Origin: Sweltsa coloradensis
Taxonomy: Eukaryota > Arthropoda > Insecta > Plecoptera > Chloroperlidae
DNA length: 64,000 bases
Assembly (NCBI GenBank): GCA_024449915.1
Contig: JAMZAV010000051.1
Coordinates: 248,001 to 312,000, forward strand
Direction of reading: 5' to 3'
Shown: positions 34,701 through 44,418 of the stretch, piece after piece
How positions within the stretch are numbered: position 1 is the first letter of the stretch
How the letters are laid out: the number at the start of each line of letters is the position of its first letter
The notes under the pieces: model-generated
The model's input: the letters and a program-made list of their open reading frames with translations, nothing else
Told to the model about the DNA's origin: nothing
The model's database searches: none
Position numbers and translations under genes: made by a program

Positions 34701-34729
34701 ACAGTACAGCCAGCAGCTTCAGCGATTGA
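22714..34729 (+). CDS. WASHC3: WASH complex subunit 3 (CCDC53), complete gene, four exons
   Basis: WASHC3 is a small coiled-coil subunit of the pentameric WASH complex, which activates Arp2/3 to build branched actin on endosomes. Exons are 22714-22764, 29773-29937, 34270-34556 and 34645-34729. All introns are GT/AG with phases 0, 0 and 2. The product is 195 residues; human CCDC53 is 194. It starts MDADGLPMIGPG (human MDEDGLPLMGSG), has a coiled coil at residues about 24-72 ending LSILEAK, a low-complexity linker rich in E, K and P, the conserved block YLRMVHVGVPVQAVR near residues 140-154, GLDPNLL, and an acidic serine-rich tail ending SSFSD. Introns 1 (7,008 bp) and 2 (4,332 bp) hold transposons. 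It shares a divergent promoter with the transportin-like gene. Confidence 0.95.
23103..23870 (-). pseudogene. LINE reverse transcriptase, 3' segment (minus strand)
   Basis: Reading leftwards, the frames give a YADD-like start degraded to FVRFKLICAG, then QMELDSKSLWLQSNQLA, NPTKTATILFNLG, SASSLGIKL, YGILLWATPC, KQKRAVRSLKGV, and MGILTLADVYNFESVMS with LHEFRRNEDCHNYA. This order (YADDT - N-L--N--KT - LGI - YG---W - QKR-IR - GILTL---Y) is the C-terminal half of a non-LTR reverse transcriptase. At least two frameshifts break it. Confidence 0.85.
23884..24440 (+). pseudogene. LINE reverse transcriptase, inverted 5' segment (plus strand)
   Basis: The frame from 23896 encodes FNASLLHGTFSTAMKKS, VVPIHKKGSISEISNYRPIA, EKLVKARMVEYLE, NGFRQGRSTSSAL and CDMSKAFDCVHGKLL (the palm motif A aspartate). 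A shifted TGVLQRTVLH in place of the GVPQGSVLGP motif ends the match near 24440. This is exactly the part of the reverse transcriptase that precedes the minus-strand segment at 23103-23870. Confidence 0.88.
24441..25019. repeat. Non-coding stretch ending in CAT/CTT/ATT microsatellite
   Basis: No gene. A (CAT/CGT)n-(ATT)n-(AT)n compound microsatellite spans about 24906-25008. A G-run of nine lies at 24510. Confidence 0.8.
25020..25436 (+). pseudogene. LINE C-terminal fragment (RLRWYGHMRRMD type)
   Basis: Frames encode RERLRWYGHMRRMD, IPRAEFEGG, RRRLGRPRDKWEDQI, DECWEEIEAERLWEDRRKWR and ELVVRSK. The WYGH--RM, GRP---W and DR--W patterns are typical of the end of many LINE polyproteins from RTE-like and related clades. 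The upstream catalytic part is absent. Confidence 0.8.
25437..26154. other. WASHC3 intron 1, no definable feature
   Basis: TAGGCCTA words and unique-looking sequence only; a spurious short frame at 25705-25905. Confidence 0.4.
26152..26218 (-). repeat. tRNA-like sequence (SINE head or pseudogene)
   Basis: The minus strand has A box-like TGGTCTAGTTGGCTAAGGCG, hairpin CCTAC-CTGGAAT-GTGGG and B box GGTTCGAACCC. The anticodon would be GGA (Ser) but the long variable arm of Ser tRNA is missing, so it is treated as derived. Confidence 0.5.
26456..27835. mobile_element. DNA transposon with 9-bp target duplication (1,380 bp)
   Basis: Ends TAAGGTGACC and GGTCACCTTA, with a perfect 9-bp duplication ACTTCAAAC at 26447-26455 and 27836-27844. 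TACCGGT/ACCGGT words cluster in the left 170 bp. Nine-base duplications suggest the Mutator superfamily. No transposase frame. Located in WASHC3 intron 1. Confidence 0.78.
28117..28500 (-). pseudogene. LINE C-terminal fragment (RRLKWFGQVKRM type), minus strand
   Basis: On the minus strand: KTRWDRIRNQDIRDQVGV, ERRLKWFGQVKRMEGARLP, GRRPRGRPRQQWQ, and in a shifted frame WWQDRRRWRGL. It ends in an (ATG)n tail on that strand. This is the same broad class of LINE tail as at 25020-25436 but a different family. A short relative is at 37055-37125. Confidence 0.8.
28527..29290. other. WASHC3 intron 1, no definable feature
   Basis: AT-rich sequence without transposon ends or coding matches. Confidence 0.4.
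29300..29342 (+). repeat. Fragment of Penelope-like terminal arm
   Basis: GATATGACCTTGCCGCCCGG and CACCT match the GATATGACCTCGCCGCCCCG block of the arm at 12490 with two differences in 25 bases. The match does not extend further. Confidence 0.5.
29773..29937 (+). CDS. WASHC3: WASHC3 exon 2 (coiled coil)
   Basis: The exon has 55 codons between the acceptor TTTTTTTCGCAG and the donor GTAAGC, both phase 0. It begins VRAIHQKRTLAFINHF, matching human VPAIQQKRTVAFLNQF, and ends LEASLSILEAK. The heptad-like spacing of L, F and I across the second half fits the coiled coil that packs in the WASH complex. Confidence 0.95.
30640..30850 (-). repeat. tRNA-derived SINE, family A, truncated copy
   Basis: Minus-strand head with CCTGCTTCCAATGCAGTAGG and B box GGGTTCGAATCCC, then the family A body (TTAACTTCTGATTTGGACTA, TGTAAACGGTGATTTTGGAG). 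The 3' part and tail of the copy at 20222 are not recognisable. Confidence 0.8.
30851..30985 (-). repeat. tRNA-derived SINE, family B, copy 2
   Basis: Minus-strand head GCGCGAGACCCTGAGTCACG, then GAGGTCTCAGGTTTGATTCC, followed by a body similar to the copy at 8880-9050 (AGGTTTTC, GCAAGGGATGAGT). It abuts the family A copy. Confidence 0.6.
32936..33007 (-). repeat. tRNA-like sequence
   Basis: Minus strand TGGCCTAGTGGTAACCATTT as A box region and GGGGTTCGATACCC as B box. Stems are imperfect. Likely SINE-derived or a pseudogene. Confidence 0.5.
33130..33265 (+). repeat. AAAATTTCAGC...(GACA)n dispersed repeat fragment
   Basis: TTTAAAATTTCAGCGCAATC, then CAGCGGTTCGGCTG and ACAGACAGACAG. Related AAAATTTCA-CTCGAT...(AGAC)n strings occur at 42180-42500 and 43360. 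Confidence 0.55.
33420..34005. mobile_element. hAT-type non-autonomous element (586 bp)
   Basis: Ends CAGGACATCAAACAAAAAC and, inverted, CAGGGCATCAAACCAAAATT. Perfect 8-bp duplication GATCCTAT at 33412-33419 and 34006-34013. CCGAACC/GGTTCGG words repeat in subterminal positions in both orientations. Confidence 0.9.
34270..34556 (+). CDS. WASHC3: WASHC3 exon 3
   Basis: The acceptor is ATTTTTATTTTAG and the donor GTATGA, leaving phase 2. It encodes LVSISGLDNG, a poorly conserved E/K/P/S-rich linker, then the conserved DPRISSYLRMVHVGVPVQAV block and GLDPNLL. Reading through the donor would give a stop four codons later (after EYDQ), so the splice to exon 4 is needed for the conserved acidic tail. 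Confidence 0.95.
34645..34729 (+). CDS. WASHC3: WASHC3 exon 4 (acidic C-terminus and stop)
   Basis: The acceptor is GTTTTTCACAG. Joined to the GA left by exon 3 it reads DNSGSVVPKS and then DSGDSDSTASSFSD before TGA at 34727-34729. Human CCDC53 ends DSESSFSD, which fixes the frame and the end. Intron 3 is only 88 bp. Confidence 0.93.
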
Positions 34730-34906
34730 TGGTAATGAATGTATAATAGCATTATACTGTATATATATATACTTCTGCAGTGAAAGCCAAATTGTAAGCT
34801 GGCAGAGGAGTTAAAAGGTACGGTTGCCCTCTGAAATAGATTTATCAGTAGATATCCATCAGGGGTATAGTATCTAACATGGATCTGTAATCAGATCAGA
34901 AATGCA

Positions 34907-34912
34907 ATTAAA
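34907..34912 (+). terminator. Possible WASHC3 poly(A) signal ATTAAA
   Basis: This is the first ATTAAA on the plus strand after the WASHC3 stop, 178 bp downstream. No AATAAA is seen closer. It is a short motif, so support is weak without transcript ends. Confidence 0.35.
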
Positions 34913-35790
34913 GAATATTTTTCAATAATTCATGTGTCTTAACGTATCACTTTTCATCGTCCGTCCTTCTGTACGTGCATGTGTCATGTCTAACGACTCA
35001 AGGTATAAACTGAACATGACTTCCGATTGGTTTGCAGTTTTCTGTTTGCATGGCCAGTCAACAAGAATGTGGATGACACAGAATGGTTTTGGTGATCTGG
35101 GGATCAGGGGGAGAGGCTATCCTCAATATTGTCCAACCCGGCACGACCACTAAAGGTGATCAATACTAGACGCGGTTTTATTTATCTTTCTTCAACAATC
35201 TTTTGATTACGTACGTAGCTTCGCACGCTATTCTGCTCCCCATGCATGTTCAAGCTTCCTTTCAACAATACGTATCGAGTAAGAGTTTGGTCCCTGATGG
35301 CGCTAGTGAAAGTACATGCATTACACACAGTTAAGTGGTAACTGCAGCAACCAGAGGTAGGCCTATGCAGTTGCATGCCTCATATTGCAATCCTCTACAA
35401 CAGGCCCTATCGTACTGAGCGTCCATATAAATACATCTTTAGAAGTGTACGTACTTGTGTTAATTAGGAATGTGGAGTCCACACTTTTCAATAACTCTGG
35501 CCATTGTTATTGAATTGGTTTAGGGCCAGACTTTAGACAATAATCATAGCTTCAACCTTCAGATTGTACCGCCTGGGAAGGACTTGTCATGAAGATGCTA
35601 CGTGTACACCCGGCGTCAGAAGTAAATCAAGGGCTGGGTATTGAATATACAACAAGACCCCTTGATTTACTTCTGACACCAGGTGCACAATTTTCTGTCT
35701 TTCAAGAACAATAAGCTTGTAATTTTAATGAAACAGAATAGGGAACCGTCATGTGACATCACAGCTAGTAGTCACGTGGCCGCGAATCGT
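34913..35790. repeat. Intergenic DNA with a 77-bp hairpin
   Basis: No gene. At 35612-35690 CGTCAGAAGTAAATCAAGGG is followed after 28 bases by its inverted copy CCCCTTGATTTACTTCTGAC. The rest shows no structure. Confidence 0.6.
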
Positions 35791-36950
35791 ACTGATGGAC
35801 AAGCATCTTCATTTCGCAAGTCGACGCCTGCAGAACGGCGCAACAAATATCACGCTCTAACTTTTATTCTATTCATTACTTGGACAAAACTTAAGAGGAA
35901 TAATATTTAGCAAACATATCATTCCTTCTAATAGCGATTATTTTGATTTTTTTTTTACATAGCCGTTAGGTTGTTATAACAATGTATGCATTATAAATAT
36001 CAAAATTATCAACGACTATAAGTCTTATAAGTATAAGTCTCTCTAAGTCTATAAGTGGTGCAAAGACCATTATGATTTAAACACAATAAGTGAAACAGGG
36101 CTAATGATAGGAGCAAGGGGGACAATTCCAGTATTTTTCTAAAACTTTTAGAAACAAATTTTGTATTACAACTTAGTTTGAGGGATGAGATTGTTATATA
36201 TGTGTTCTGCGATGGTCCATTCGTATTTTTAGAACCACTTATATTTTAGGTGTTTGTTAAATGTTAATTTTTAATTTCAATGCATTATTTTTATCAATTG
36301 ATTGTTATTCTGTGTCGCAAGGCAACAGCTCTGGCTGCAGAGACCAATAAAGGTTATTTATACAACTTTAATTGACAAAAAGCTACTGGTCGGATTTTGC
36401 CAAGAATTCTCTCTAATATGCATCTAACTATTTAGACAAGAAATAAATTAACTTTCTAGATAGAAAAAGCACTGAACGAAAATTTACAGCATAGCATGTA
36501 GTTTTTCTCGGCTCAGTCAAAAGTGCGTATTTTAGATGAAAACACAATACCCTGCATATTACCCTATGCTGTAAATTTTTGTTCAGTGCACTTTCTATCT
36601 AGAAAGTTAATTTATTTCTTGTCTAAACAGTACGATGCATATTTTGAAAGAGGTTTGACGAAATCCCATCACTAGGTTTTTGTCAATTGAAGATGATTAA
36701 TTTAATTTCTAAAAAACAAGTAAAAGCCTTAAATTCTATTTCAATAGTATACGTACTATATCGGTATAACACGTTAACGGCTGTCTAAAAATTCACAAAA
36801 ATCGCTATTAGAAGTAACAATATGTTTGCTTAATATTATACCTCTTAAGTTTTGTCCCAATAATGAATAGAATAAAAGTTGGAGCGTGATAGGTGTTGCG
36901 CCGTTCAGCAGGCGTCAACTTCCGAAACGAGGGTTGCTTGTCCATCAGTT
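35791..36950. mobile_element. Element with 150-bp inverted ends
   Basis: Arm 35791-35940 (ACTGATGGACAAGCA, ACGCCTGCAGAACGGCGCAAC, CTTTTATTCTATTCATTA) is inverted at 36801-36950. No target duplication could be fixed. A fold-back (36370-36690) lies between the arms. Confidence 0.7.
36370..36690. repeat. Fold-back palindrome nested between the arms
   Basis: ATTGACAAAAA, AGACAAGAAATAAATTAACT and TTTCTAGATAGAAA-AGCACTGAACG on the left are inverted on the right. The arms are about 120 bp and separated by about 85 bp. Confidence 0.75.
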
Positions 36951-37054
36951 GGGCTCGAAGCGGAGAATACCCGGCATGCTCCTGGATTCGTGACGTAGTT
37001 GCTATTACCCTACTGTGTACCCCATACACTGGTAACTTGGAGTCTAGGGAAAGG

Positions 37055-37125
37055 TAAGAGTGGTGGCAGGAGAGAAGAAGATGGAGACCCCTATCGTCAA
37101 TGGCGATCGAATGTAAAGTTGGACG
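37055..37125 (+). repeat. Short LINE 3' relic
   Basis: AGAGTGGTGGCAGGAGAGAA, GAAGATGGAGA and AGTTGGACGTGGCCACAGAT match the minus-strand end of the LINE at 28117-28500. Confidence 0.6.
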
Positions 37126-37629
37126 TGGCCACAGATGATGTTTATTTTCCACAAACTTTTTTATGGGTATGAAAAAGTCCTTCTTTTTTGACATGATCAC
37201 ATACTCACAGTGATTGACACAAAGCCTTGAAAACCGTGTCGTGTGTATGTGCTCAGGGTCCAGAACAGATACTGCACTATACGCATTGAGTGCTTATCAT
37301 TTTTTTATTGTTATCACTAATGAGTAATGAGTATACATAAGGCAAAGATAACAATGATTTTTTTAAGCATTTACTACAGCCTTGAATTCATATCAAACTT
37401 TGTGCAGATGCCACACAATCAAATTAATAGTTATCTCTTTTTTTTTTTTAGATAACAAGAAAATGTTAAAAAATAAATGCAGTTGATTTATATGAGTTTG
37501 GATTTTATATAGATTATTTCTGTTGTACAATGAATATTACAGCACAAGGACAAAGAAAAAAAATTGTGAGGTTCGATTACAGATCGTTCTTCCACCTAAC
37601 CAGTGGCCGTTCCCCTCTTTAACAAGTTA

Positions 37630-38095
37630 GTCTTAAGAGTCTTCACTAGACAATTATGACCTTGGCATGCCCGTAAGCACTCAAATTCAAATGTACAACG
37701 CTCTGAAGAAAAATTAAATCGACATACATGCAATTCTAAAATGCACAAAACACAGATATTTTTATGCAGAAGAACATGCAACAAACAGAATTGCTTTATG
37801 TAATTAACCCTACTATTCATTCACCATTGTTAAGCGTAAAGTCAACGCGGCAGGAACAACCTCTTCTTTTTCTCGTTGCGCCGACTTTATGCGTAACAAT
37901 GGTGTATAGTAGGGTTTATTACATTTACATACATCAATTCTGTTTGTTGTATGTTCTTCTGCATAAAAATATCTGTGTCTTGTGCATTTTACAATTCTCG
38001 TATGTCGTTTCAATTTTCCTCCAGAGCGTTGTACATCTAAATTTTAGTGCTTTCGAGCGTGCCGTGTACATGTCTGTCTCATGAACACTCTTAAT
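37630..38095. repeat. Long fold-back palindrome, centre near 37862
   Basis: Arms of about 215 bp: AGTCTTAAGAGT, ACAACGCTCTG and AACACAGATATTTTTATGCA on the left are inverted on the right as TGCATAAAAATATCTGTGTC, CAGAGCGTTGT and ACACTCTTAATA. The spacer is short. Identity falls towards the ends. Confidence 0.85.
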
Positions 38096-38330
38096 ATCAA
38101 ATACGAAGTGTTGCAGCACACACAACATATCTTCAAGCGGCATGTAGGCTAACACGCAAGGCAGGGCCCCGTCTTATCTGTCGGAACAGTCTGTTCTACT
38201 AAAACCAAAGCGGAAGGCCCGCGTTCACTATCATGAACAATACATAACACCAGTCAACAACACTTGTTTTGAAAAATATACTGCCTAACAGATTCATAAG
38301 TTAATTTAAAATAACCAAATAATTAGTTAA

Positions 38331-38898
38331 GGCTATTTCAGAGCTACCTTGCTGATATTTTGAAAATCAAAGGAAAATGGTTGAAAGTTGATTGAATGAA
38401 AGAGGAACTTGAATAAAAAAGGAAAAAATATTTTTTTTACTCGAAAATAGTTCTTTTTGGTCGTTATATGCATATGCAAATTTTGTTTCAATAAGAAAAG
38501 TAAAGTTCTTGGTGCAATACTTACTTTTGAGCTACAATATTTTTGTTATTGTTTAAAACGCACCTTTGTCTCGTAAGGAAAAATCATTTTCTGAAATAAT
38601 GTTCGATATGCGATTTTTTGTCACATGGTACAAATAAGAATTTTGAACCGGAAACTTTATTTCAAAAAATTATTTTTCCTTATACTCGTGTTACAAAGGT
38701 GCTTTTAAACAATATAAAAAAATTGTATCTCAACTTTTCTTATTGACCCAAAATTCGCATATGATGGCCAAAAAGAGCCATTGTCGCATAAAATAAGCTT
38801 TTTTACCCTTTTTTATTTAAGTTCCTCTTTCATTCAACCAACTTTCAACCATTTCCCTTTGACTTTCAAAATATTGGTAAGAGTGCTATGGAATAGCC
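38331..38898. mobile_element. TTAA-flanked fold-back element (568 bp)
   Basis: TTAA at 38327-38330 and 38899-38902 flank GGCTATT... and its inverted copy. The arms are about 260 bp (GGTTGAAAGTTGATTGAATG, AAAGAGGAACTTGAATAAAA inverted on the right). TTAA duplication is typical of piggyBac and Kolobok groups. Confidence 0.85.
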
Positions 38899-38902
38899 TT
38901 AA

Positions 38903-41597
38903 TCCACCGTCTTGCATAAAATAAGAGATAAAAATAATAAAATAAAAGGTAGAAAGTAGGCCTACCCAAGTTTGATTTGTAAGTTTATATAAATAAATAT
39001 ATAATCGGGGAGCTCCCAGGTATGTCCACCACTTTTCTGCCCATCCATCCGTGTGTTTTGTCTTGCGATAAAAACAAACATGATATCCGATTGTCATGTG
39101 TTATGTTGACATTGTCTTTCAACAAGGATGATACAGATTTTGGATATGCTAAGGTTTAGGGGGGTAGGGCTAGCTCCCTGTTCCCAAAGTTAAAGATAAA
39201 TAATCACCTACTCAGCACATCCACCATTAATGAATACTGGAACAAGCATGGAACATTTCAACATATAATTGGTTTGCCTCGGCTTAGAAATCGCAGCAGT
39301 CGCTTTCCGACTACCCTCACGCCGTGAATGCCGGTTCAGGAAGAATAACACATGACAGCTCTCAAGAACTAACGATATCCAGTATTAAAACTGCTTCCGA
39401 AAATGAAAAAAACTTATTTTAATAAAGATTTCCGACTTTGATGAACTGGAAGATTTTAAGGTGTTACAAGAGTTCTCAGAAATGTAACTGTACATTGTTA
39501 TAAAACTAAGTAATTTGACTCGACACCTCCCAAATCAGAGTCAAGCGCTTAGCGCTTCAGCCAACACTGTCTGTAGGTATTACTGTTTTGAGTTGTTTCG
39601 TAGTATATGTTATCATGTTATGTGACAAGAGCCTACGACAATGCGAGGCAAGCAACTGCAAGTCTATGAGTCGGAGATAGAACAAGAATCTACACGCGTC
39701 TCGTCGTGCCAGCTGCGGAAAGGTGGAAGGTTAATTGATCTCTTGTTGCCCATAAAGTATGTTTTTTTATAAGAAATATTTGTTTGGCAGCATTCAAAAG
39801 CATATCATATCCAAGTTTAGTGATTTCAAACGTTCCCATAGAGTTTCCTTAGATCAGCGTAGCCGTTTGCCCGGTGCAGAGCCAAAAATCACGGGGAAAT
39901 CGTAACAAGACTCGAAAAAAAATCGTAAAAGTATATTTATAAGAAACATTTCTTTGGTGATACCCAAACATGGGACAGGTTCAAAGATTTTAAAGGTCCC
40001 CTTAAAATTTCATTTAGAGCAAAGTAGCAGTTTGTTTGGTAGCATGCAAACTCAAGGACAAAAAAAATCACAGGGTAGCAAAATTTAAGTCTGCTGCGCT
40101 CATCCAACTTGCAGACAAGCAAACAATCAAACCCAACCTTTGACTCAATTGAAAAATTGTAAGTTTAAAGATTTGCAAATATTTTTTGTTACAAAAATGG
40201 GTTCAGACAAGACCAACTTAACGATTTCTGAGGGAATAATAAATGCATAACCACTCCCCTAAAACTCCATGTCTTGAGATTTTAATTTTGAAATAAGGTC
40301 ATCCTAATTTAAAGTCGATCGATGGTAACTGCACATGTAATAGATATCCTTCAGATTGTAGGTACTGCAAGATTGTATTGAGCTTGTGAATATAGCAAAA
40401 AACTTTTTGGGCCTAACAGTACTAGTTTTTTATTTATTGAGTGTAGAAATGCACTGGATTTCCATATCTTAAGCATTGTAGCTGAACAAAAAACTACACT
40501 TCCAATCGCATATTGATGCGTAACATCTTGACCCGTACAGGAATATTACCAAATTTACGCGCAAAATGTAGATAATTTCACGATTGATATTACATATTTG
40601 CTTTTGAAAATGTGGTCAAACGGGGTTCGTTTTCGAGATATTTGAGATGTTTTGTCCAACTTCAACTCGTACGGCCGAGCGATTACAAGAATTACGGCAA
40701 CAGCGCCGTGACGTCGCACGCTGTAGTCTGCTGTCTATGACGAGAGACGGGGGTGGGGGTGGCCTATACCTTCAATGTCTATACTGCTCGCGGTTCTGCA
40801 TTCATGTCAATATTTAGTTATCCGCTGCTGTCATTTGTCAACCAAATAGGTTAGACGGTTATGTGAAAGTATTTATTGTTCATTTATTTTTATTTTATTT
40901 ATTTATAAGTTATTCTTTATTTATTCCATTTCATTTATAAATCTACGTGCGTGAACGGGAGATTGCAAGACTTGGGGCCGCTGCGCTCATGCCACTAGAG
41001 TCCACGGCTTTGGAGCGGCTCAGATGAGTACTGCTGCAGACAGACGCGGGACGTTTGAGGAACGCTAAGAAGAAACAGCGTAAAAGCCTTTTGTTTGCAA
41101 TGCGGGCCCTGTTTACACTTGCAAATTCATCAGCCAATGTTTCTTTTTTGTAATACACAACCATATTCTGCAGATGTACGCAAATACTATTTATTTTTAT
41201 ATAATTTAAGTTCAAAGTGGACGCCCGTAGGTTGCTACAACCTTTGGGACATTCAGTACTGCCATCATAAGAAAACCAGTGCTATGTTGCCAAGTCAACA
41301 TGTGGTTGTTCACTACAAGATTTGTGCTTTTGACTATCTTAGTGTCGACAAAGTACATATATAGAGAATTTATGTTTGTTTAGCATTTCTTCACCATTTC
41401 TTCCTCAAGTGCTACAAATATTTATACATCGATTATTGGATAATGTTTAGTTTCATGATTGTAGTTTTGTACCTAGCATGATATTATACTACTGGAGTCA
41501 AAATACAACACGTGCATTTTGAACGGAACAATATCATTTAATTTGTATAAAATACATACATTCATGAAGTTGTGTTGAATATCATTTTAAATAATAC
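38903..41597. other. Intergenic DNA with minor repeats
   Basis: A tRNA-like relic (39519-39567, minus strand) shares the CTCTGATTTGGGAGG arm of SINE family B. Two diverged units of about 185 bp start ATAAGAAATATTTGTTTGG (39770) and ATAAGAAACATTTCTTTGG (39940). TTTAAAGTCGATCGATGG at 40310 resembles the end of the 16091/30293 family. No gene is seen. Confidence 0.45.
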
Positions 41598-41895
41598 TAA
41601 TGATAAAATATTACATGAATTTTTTTTTTTTTTTAAACAACGCTCATATTAAATGTACTAAAAAGTAAAAAATAAATTTTCGCCCAACAAATTTTTGCCT
41701 TACTCGGAAATTAAAAGCGTTTGGCGCTTTCCTTCCATGAACAACAAAATTCTGTAATCTAAATCCCAAACGCTTTTAATTTCCGAGTAAAGCAAAAATT
41801 TGTTGGGCGAAAATTTATTTTTTACGTTTTAGTACATTTAATATGAGCGTTGTTTTAAAAAAATTATTTTTTTCATGTAATATTATTTTATACTT
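41598..41895. repeat. Fold-back palindrome, arms about 120 bp
   Basis: AACAACGCTCATATTAAATG, ATTTTCGCCCAACAAATTTT and TTAAAAGCGTTTGG on the left are inverted on the right nearly perfectly. The loop is about 50 bp. Confidence 0.9.
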
Positions 41896-41989
41896 TTTAG
41901 TCTTGACGATAATGTATTTATTTTTTATATTTTTTATAATTATATTGTATTATATTTATATTATATTATTACAATCCATTCCTACCGCG

Positions 41990-42540
41990 ATAGATAACAG
42001 TAGTTGCACTGGCACCAACTCCATCCGATCAACTGTGAGGTCGAACCATGCGAGGGGAGCGTAACTATGCGTATATGGTGAATGACTCACCGCACGGGAT
42101 TGAACTTGTAAGTAGAGCGCGGTGAGCGTTGTCGCCGCATAGCAATAAAGGACAGATAGACAGACAAACAAACACATGAAGCTGATAAGTCTGTGTGAAA
42201 AATTTCAGCTCGATCGGACTTTGGGAAGTGGGTGAAATATCAATTCCCATATAAAACGTTAATTATTAACGATTAATTAATTGAATAATTAGTGAATCTG
42301 TTATTGATTCATCTATTGTCATCAAGAATACGTATGTGTGAAAAATTTCAACTCGATTGGACTTTGAGAAGTGGGTGAAATATTGATTATAAGATTCCGT
42401 CCAGACAGACAGACAGACAAGCACAATAAGCTAATATAAGTGTTGTAATGAAATATCGATTATTAAGATTTCGTCTAGACAGACAGAAAGTCAGACAGAC
42501 AGACAAACACATGAAGTTAATATAAGCGTAATAAAATAGA
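41990..42540. repeat. AAAATTTCA-CTCGAT...(AGAC)n repeat cluster
   Basis: Repeated phrases GTGTGAAAAATTTCA, CTCGAT-GGACTTTG-GAAGTGG and runs of AGACAGAC (42150, 42403, 42478) occur in near-tandem fashion. Probably the 3' parts of a retroposon family; identity unknown. Confidence 0.55.
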
Positions 42541-42789
42541 CTAGGAAAACGCTCAGTTGGACGCGTTGTTGAGCGAGCACCGGTACGTGCAACACGACCC
42601 GAGTACGACATTCCCATAATGTTACATACCAATAAGTCTTTAAAGGTCTTGACCGATTTAGCTAAAAATTTGTAAAATAGGAGAGAATGGATAAAATCCA
42701 CCGCCATCTAGAGGACCTTGACATCATTTCTTTGGGAAAACTATTTTAACTCTTGATTACTTCTAGGTGGCAGTACATAGTGACCAGAA

Positions 42790-43405
42790 TTCTTGTGCGA
42801 CTTTTCGTTGCCATGGTAACGTAACTTTTGTTAAAATGTAATTTCTATCTACACTACTTATCGGATCAAAATAAAATTAACGTATTCGTGACCGGACGGA
42901 CATTCTAAATGATTTGGCTACCTCAGATTTTGTCGCCGTTTAGTTTTATAAAAAAAATTTAGATAACTTTAATGTAACTTTATAACTTTTTTGAACGATT
43001 TTGCCACAAAACTAATGGCATTCAATCGGGAACGAAGCTTGCGTATGGTCAAAATTTCAACTCGATCCGAGCCTCCGTTCGACCGCTATCATGAGCCAAA
43101 AAAGCTGCTCGACTTTCCGTTGCCATGGTAACAGTACTTTGTTATAATGTAATTTCCATCTACACTACTTATCGGATCAAAATAAAATTAACATATTCGT
43201 GACCGGACGGACATTCTTAATGATTTGGCCACCTCAGATTTTGTCGCCGTTTAGTTTGAAAAAAAAACTTTCGATTAACTTTAATGTAACCTTTTAACTT
43301 TTTGAACAATTTTGCCACAAAACTATACAGCAACCCGCATAGGTGGTATGTACATGTGTGCAAAATTTCAGGTCGATCAGAGAAACGGTGCGACCTGTAC
43401 CGAAG
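42790..43405. repeat. Tandem duplication, 312-bp unit x2
   Basis: CGTTGCCATGGTAAC, CTACACTACTTATCGGATCA, GACCGGACGGACATTCT and CAGATTTTGTCGCCGTTTAG recur after 312 bp. The second unit ends in a poly(A)/(CAAA)n run near 43415-43460. Confidence 0.88.
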
Positions 43406-43559
43406 CAGTAACAGAAAAAAAAAAACAAACAAACAAACAAAAAAAAACAAAAAAAAAACAAGACATTCGAGCTATAAGAGTCAAGTGGAGACGCTCGCTA
43501 AATAAAAGTATTATTTTAAGTTTGTTTAATGTTAAAGAAATTGTTGTTTTGATAGGGTA

Positions 43560-44213
43560 GTTCACTCCATCGATCGGCTTAAATAAGGGTTGCCGTTCCA
43601 TGCTCATTTTCATAATAATCGGTAATCAAAATTTTCAGTCAATGAATAGTTTGTGTGTTGTTTAATTGCTCTATTTCTAGCAGTCACAAAATATCATGGC
43701 ACTCAAAGGACTTAGTAAAAGTATCAATATAATACAAAACGTTAACTATTAACAGCATCGTGTACGACTGGACAAAGTTTGAAATATCAATCAAATTAGC
43801 ATGGGAATGCTACAATTTGAGCCGAAAATGTGCACTTGTACTTTTCGAACTATGCCTATTGCCTACAACATTATTCTATTGATCAAGATAATTATTTGTG
43901 TATATACTCAGAAAGTTGATACCAATCATACATGGAGATTTTAAATTTTAGCCTGTTTGGCCACACACAATTTTTAAATATCAACCAAAAATGCATGTTT
44001 TTTGTACTTTCTTTGAGGGCTTGCACGAAACACTCTGACAAATGGGGGATGGGAAAAAAAAAACAGAACAAGAACATGGTGAGTTCCCTCCATGCAATAC
44101 GAAAAGGGTTTTTAAAAAGAATTTAAGCGCTCATTTTTATTTTAAACCTCAATATTTAATACAATTCAGAAACCACAATTCGGAACCTTTTGGGGAGATA
44201 AAAATGTGAGACA
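43560..44213. other. DNA downstream of RPL36A, no definable feature
   Basis: Unique-looking AT-rich sequence with no coding match; probably contains the RPL36A 3' end. Confidence 0.4.
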
Positions 44214-44219
44214 TTTATT
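44214..44219 (-). terminator. RPL36A poly(A) signal AATAAA
   Basis: The plus-strand TTTATT here reads AATAAA on the gene's strand, 62 bp after the stop codon, a typical distance for a short ribosomal-protein 3' UTR. Confidence 0.6.
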
Positions 44220-44280
44220 GAATGCAAATCAGAGTGAACATTTTTATTTGGAAAACTGGTATGTACAAGCAAATATCGTT

Positions 44281-44418
44281 TTAGAACTGGATCATTTGCC
44301 CCTTCCTCTTCTTGTCACCTCCCAACTCAAAGTGCTTGCATCGTTTAAGTGGGATTTGTTTGCGGAACTTGCATTCAGTACACTCCATTCTCAGCACAAT
44401 CTTCTTCGTAGTTTTAGC
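44281..44418 (-). CDS. RPL36A: RPL36A exon 3 and stop
   Basis: The exon has 45 codons plus TAA at 44283-44281, after the acceptor TTCTTTTGCAG. It encodes [10 protein letters not shown], the second Cxx[18 protein letters not shown] and MIQF. It continues exon 2 in phase 0 and ends at the family's invariant C-terminus. Confidence 0.97.
   Translation of the reverse strand, partial: AKTTKKIVLRMECTECKFRKQIPLKRCKHFELGGDKKRKGQMIQF

Noticed and set aside
43217..43613. Phenylalanine-rich and lysine-rich frames on both strands
   Set aside because: They read through a (CAAA)n/poly(A) tract and part of a tandem repeat.
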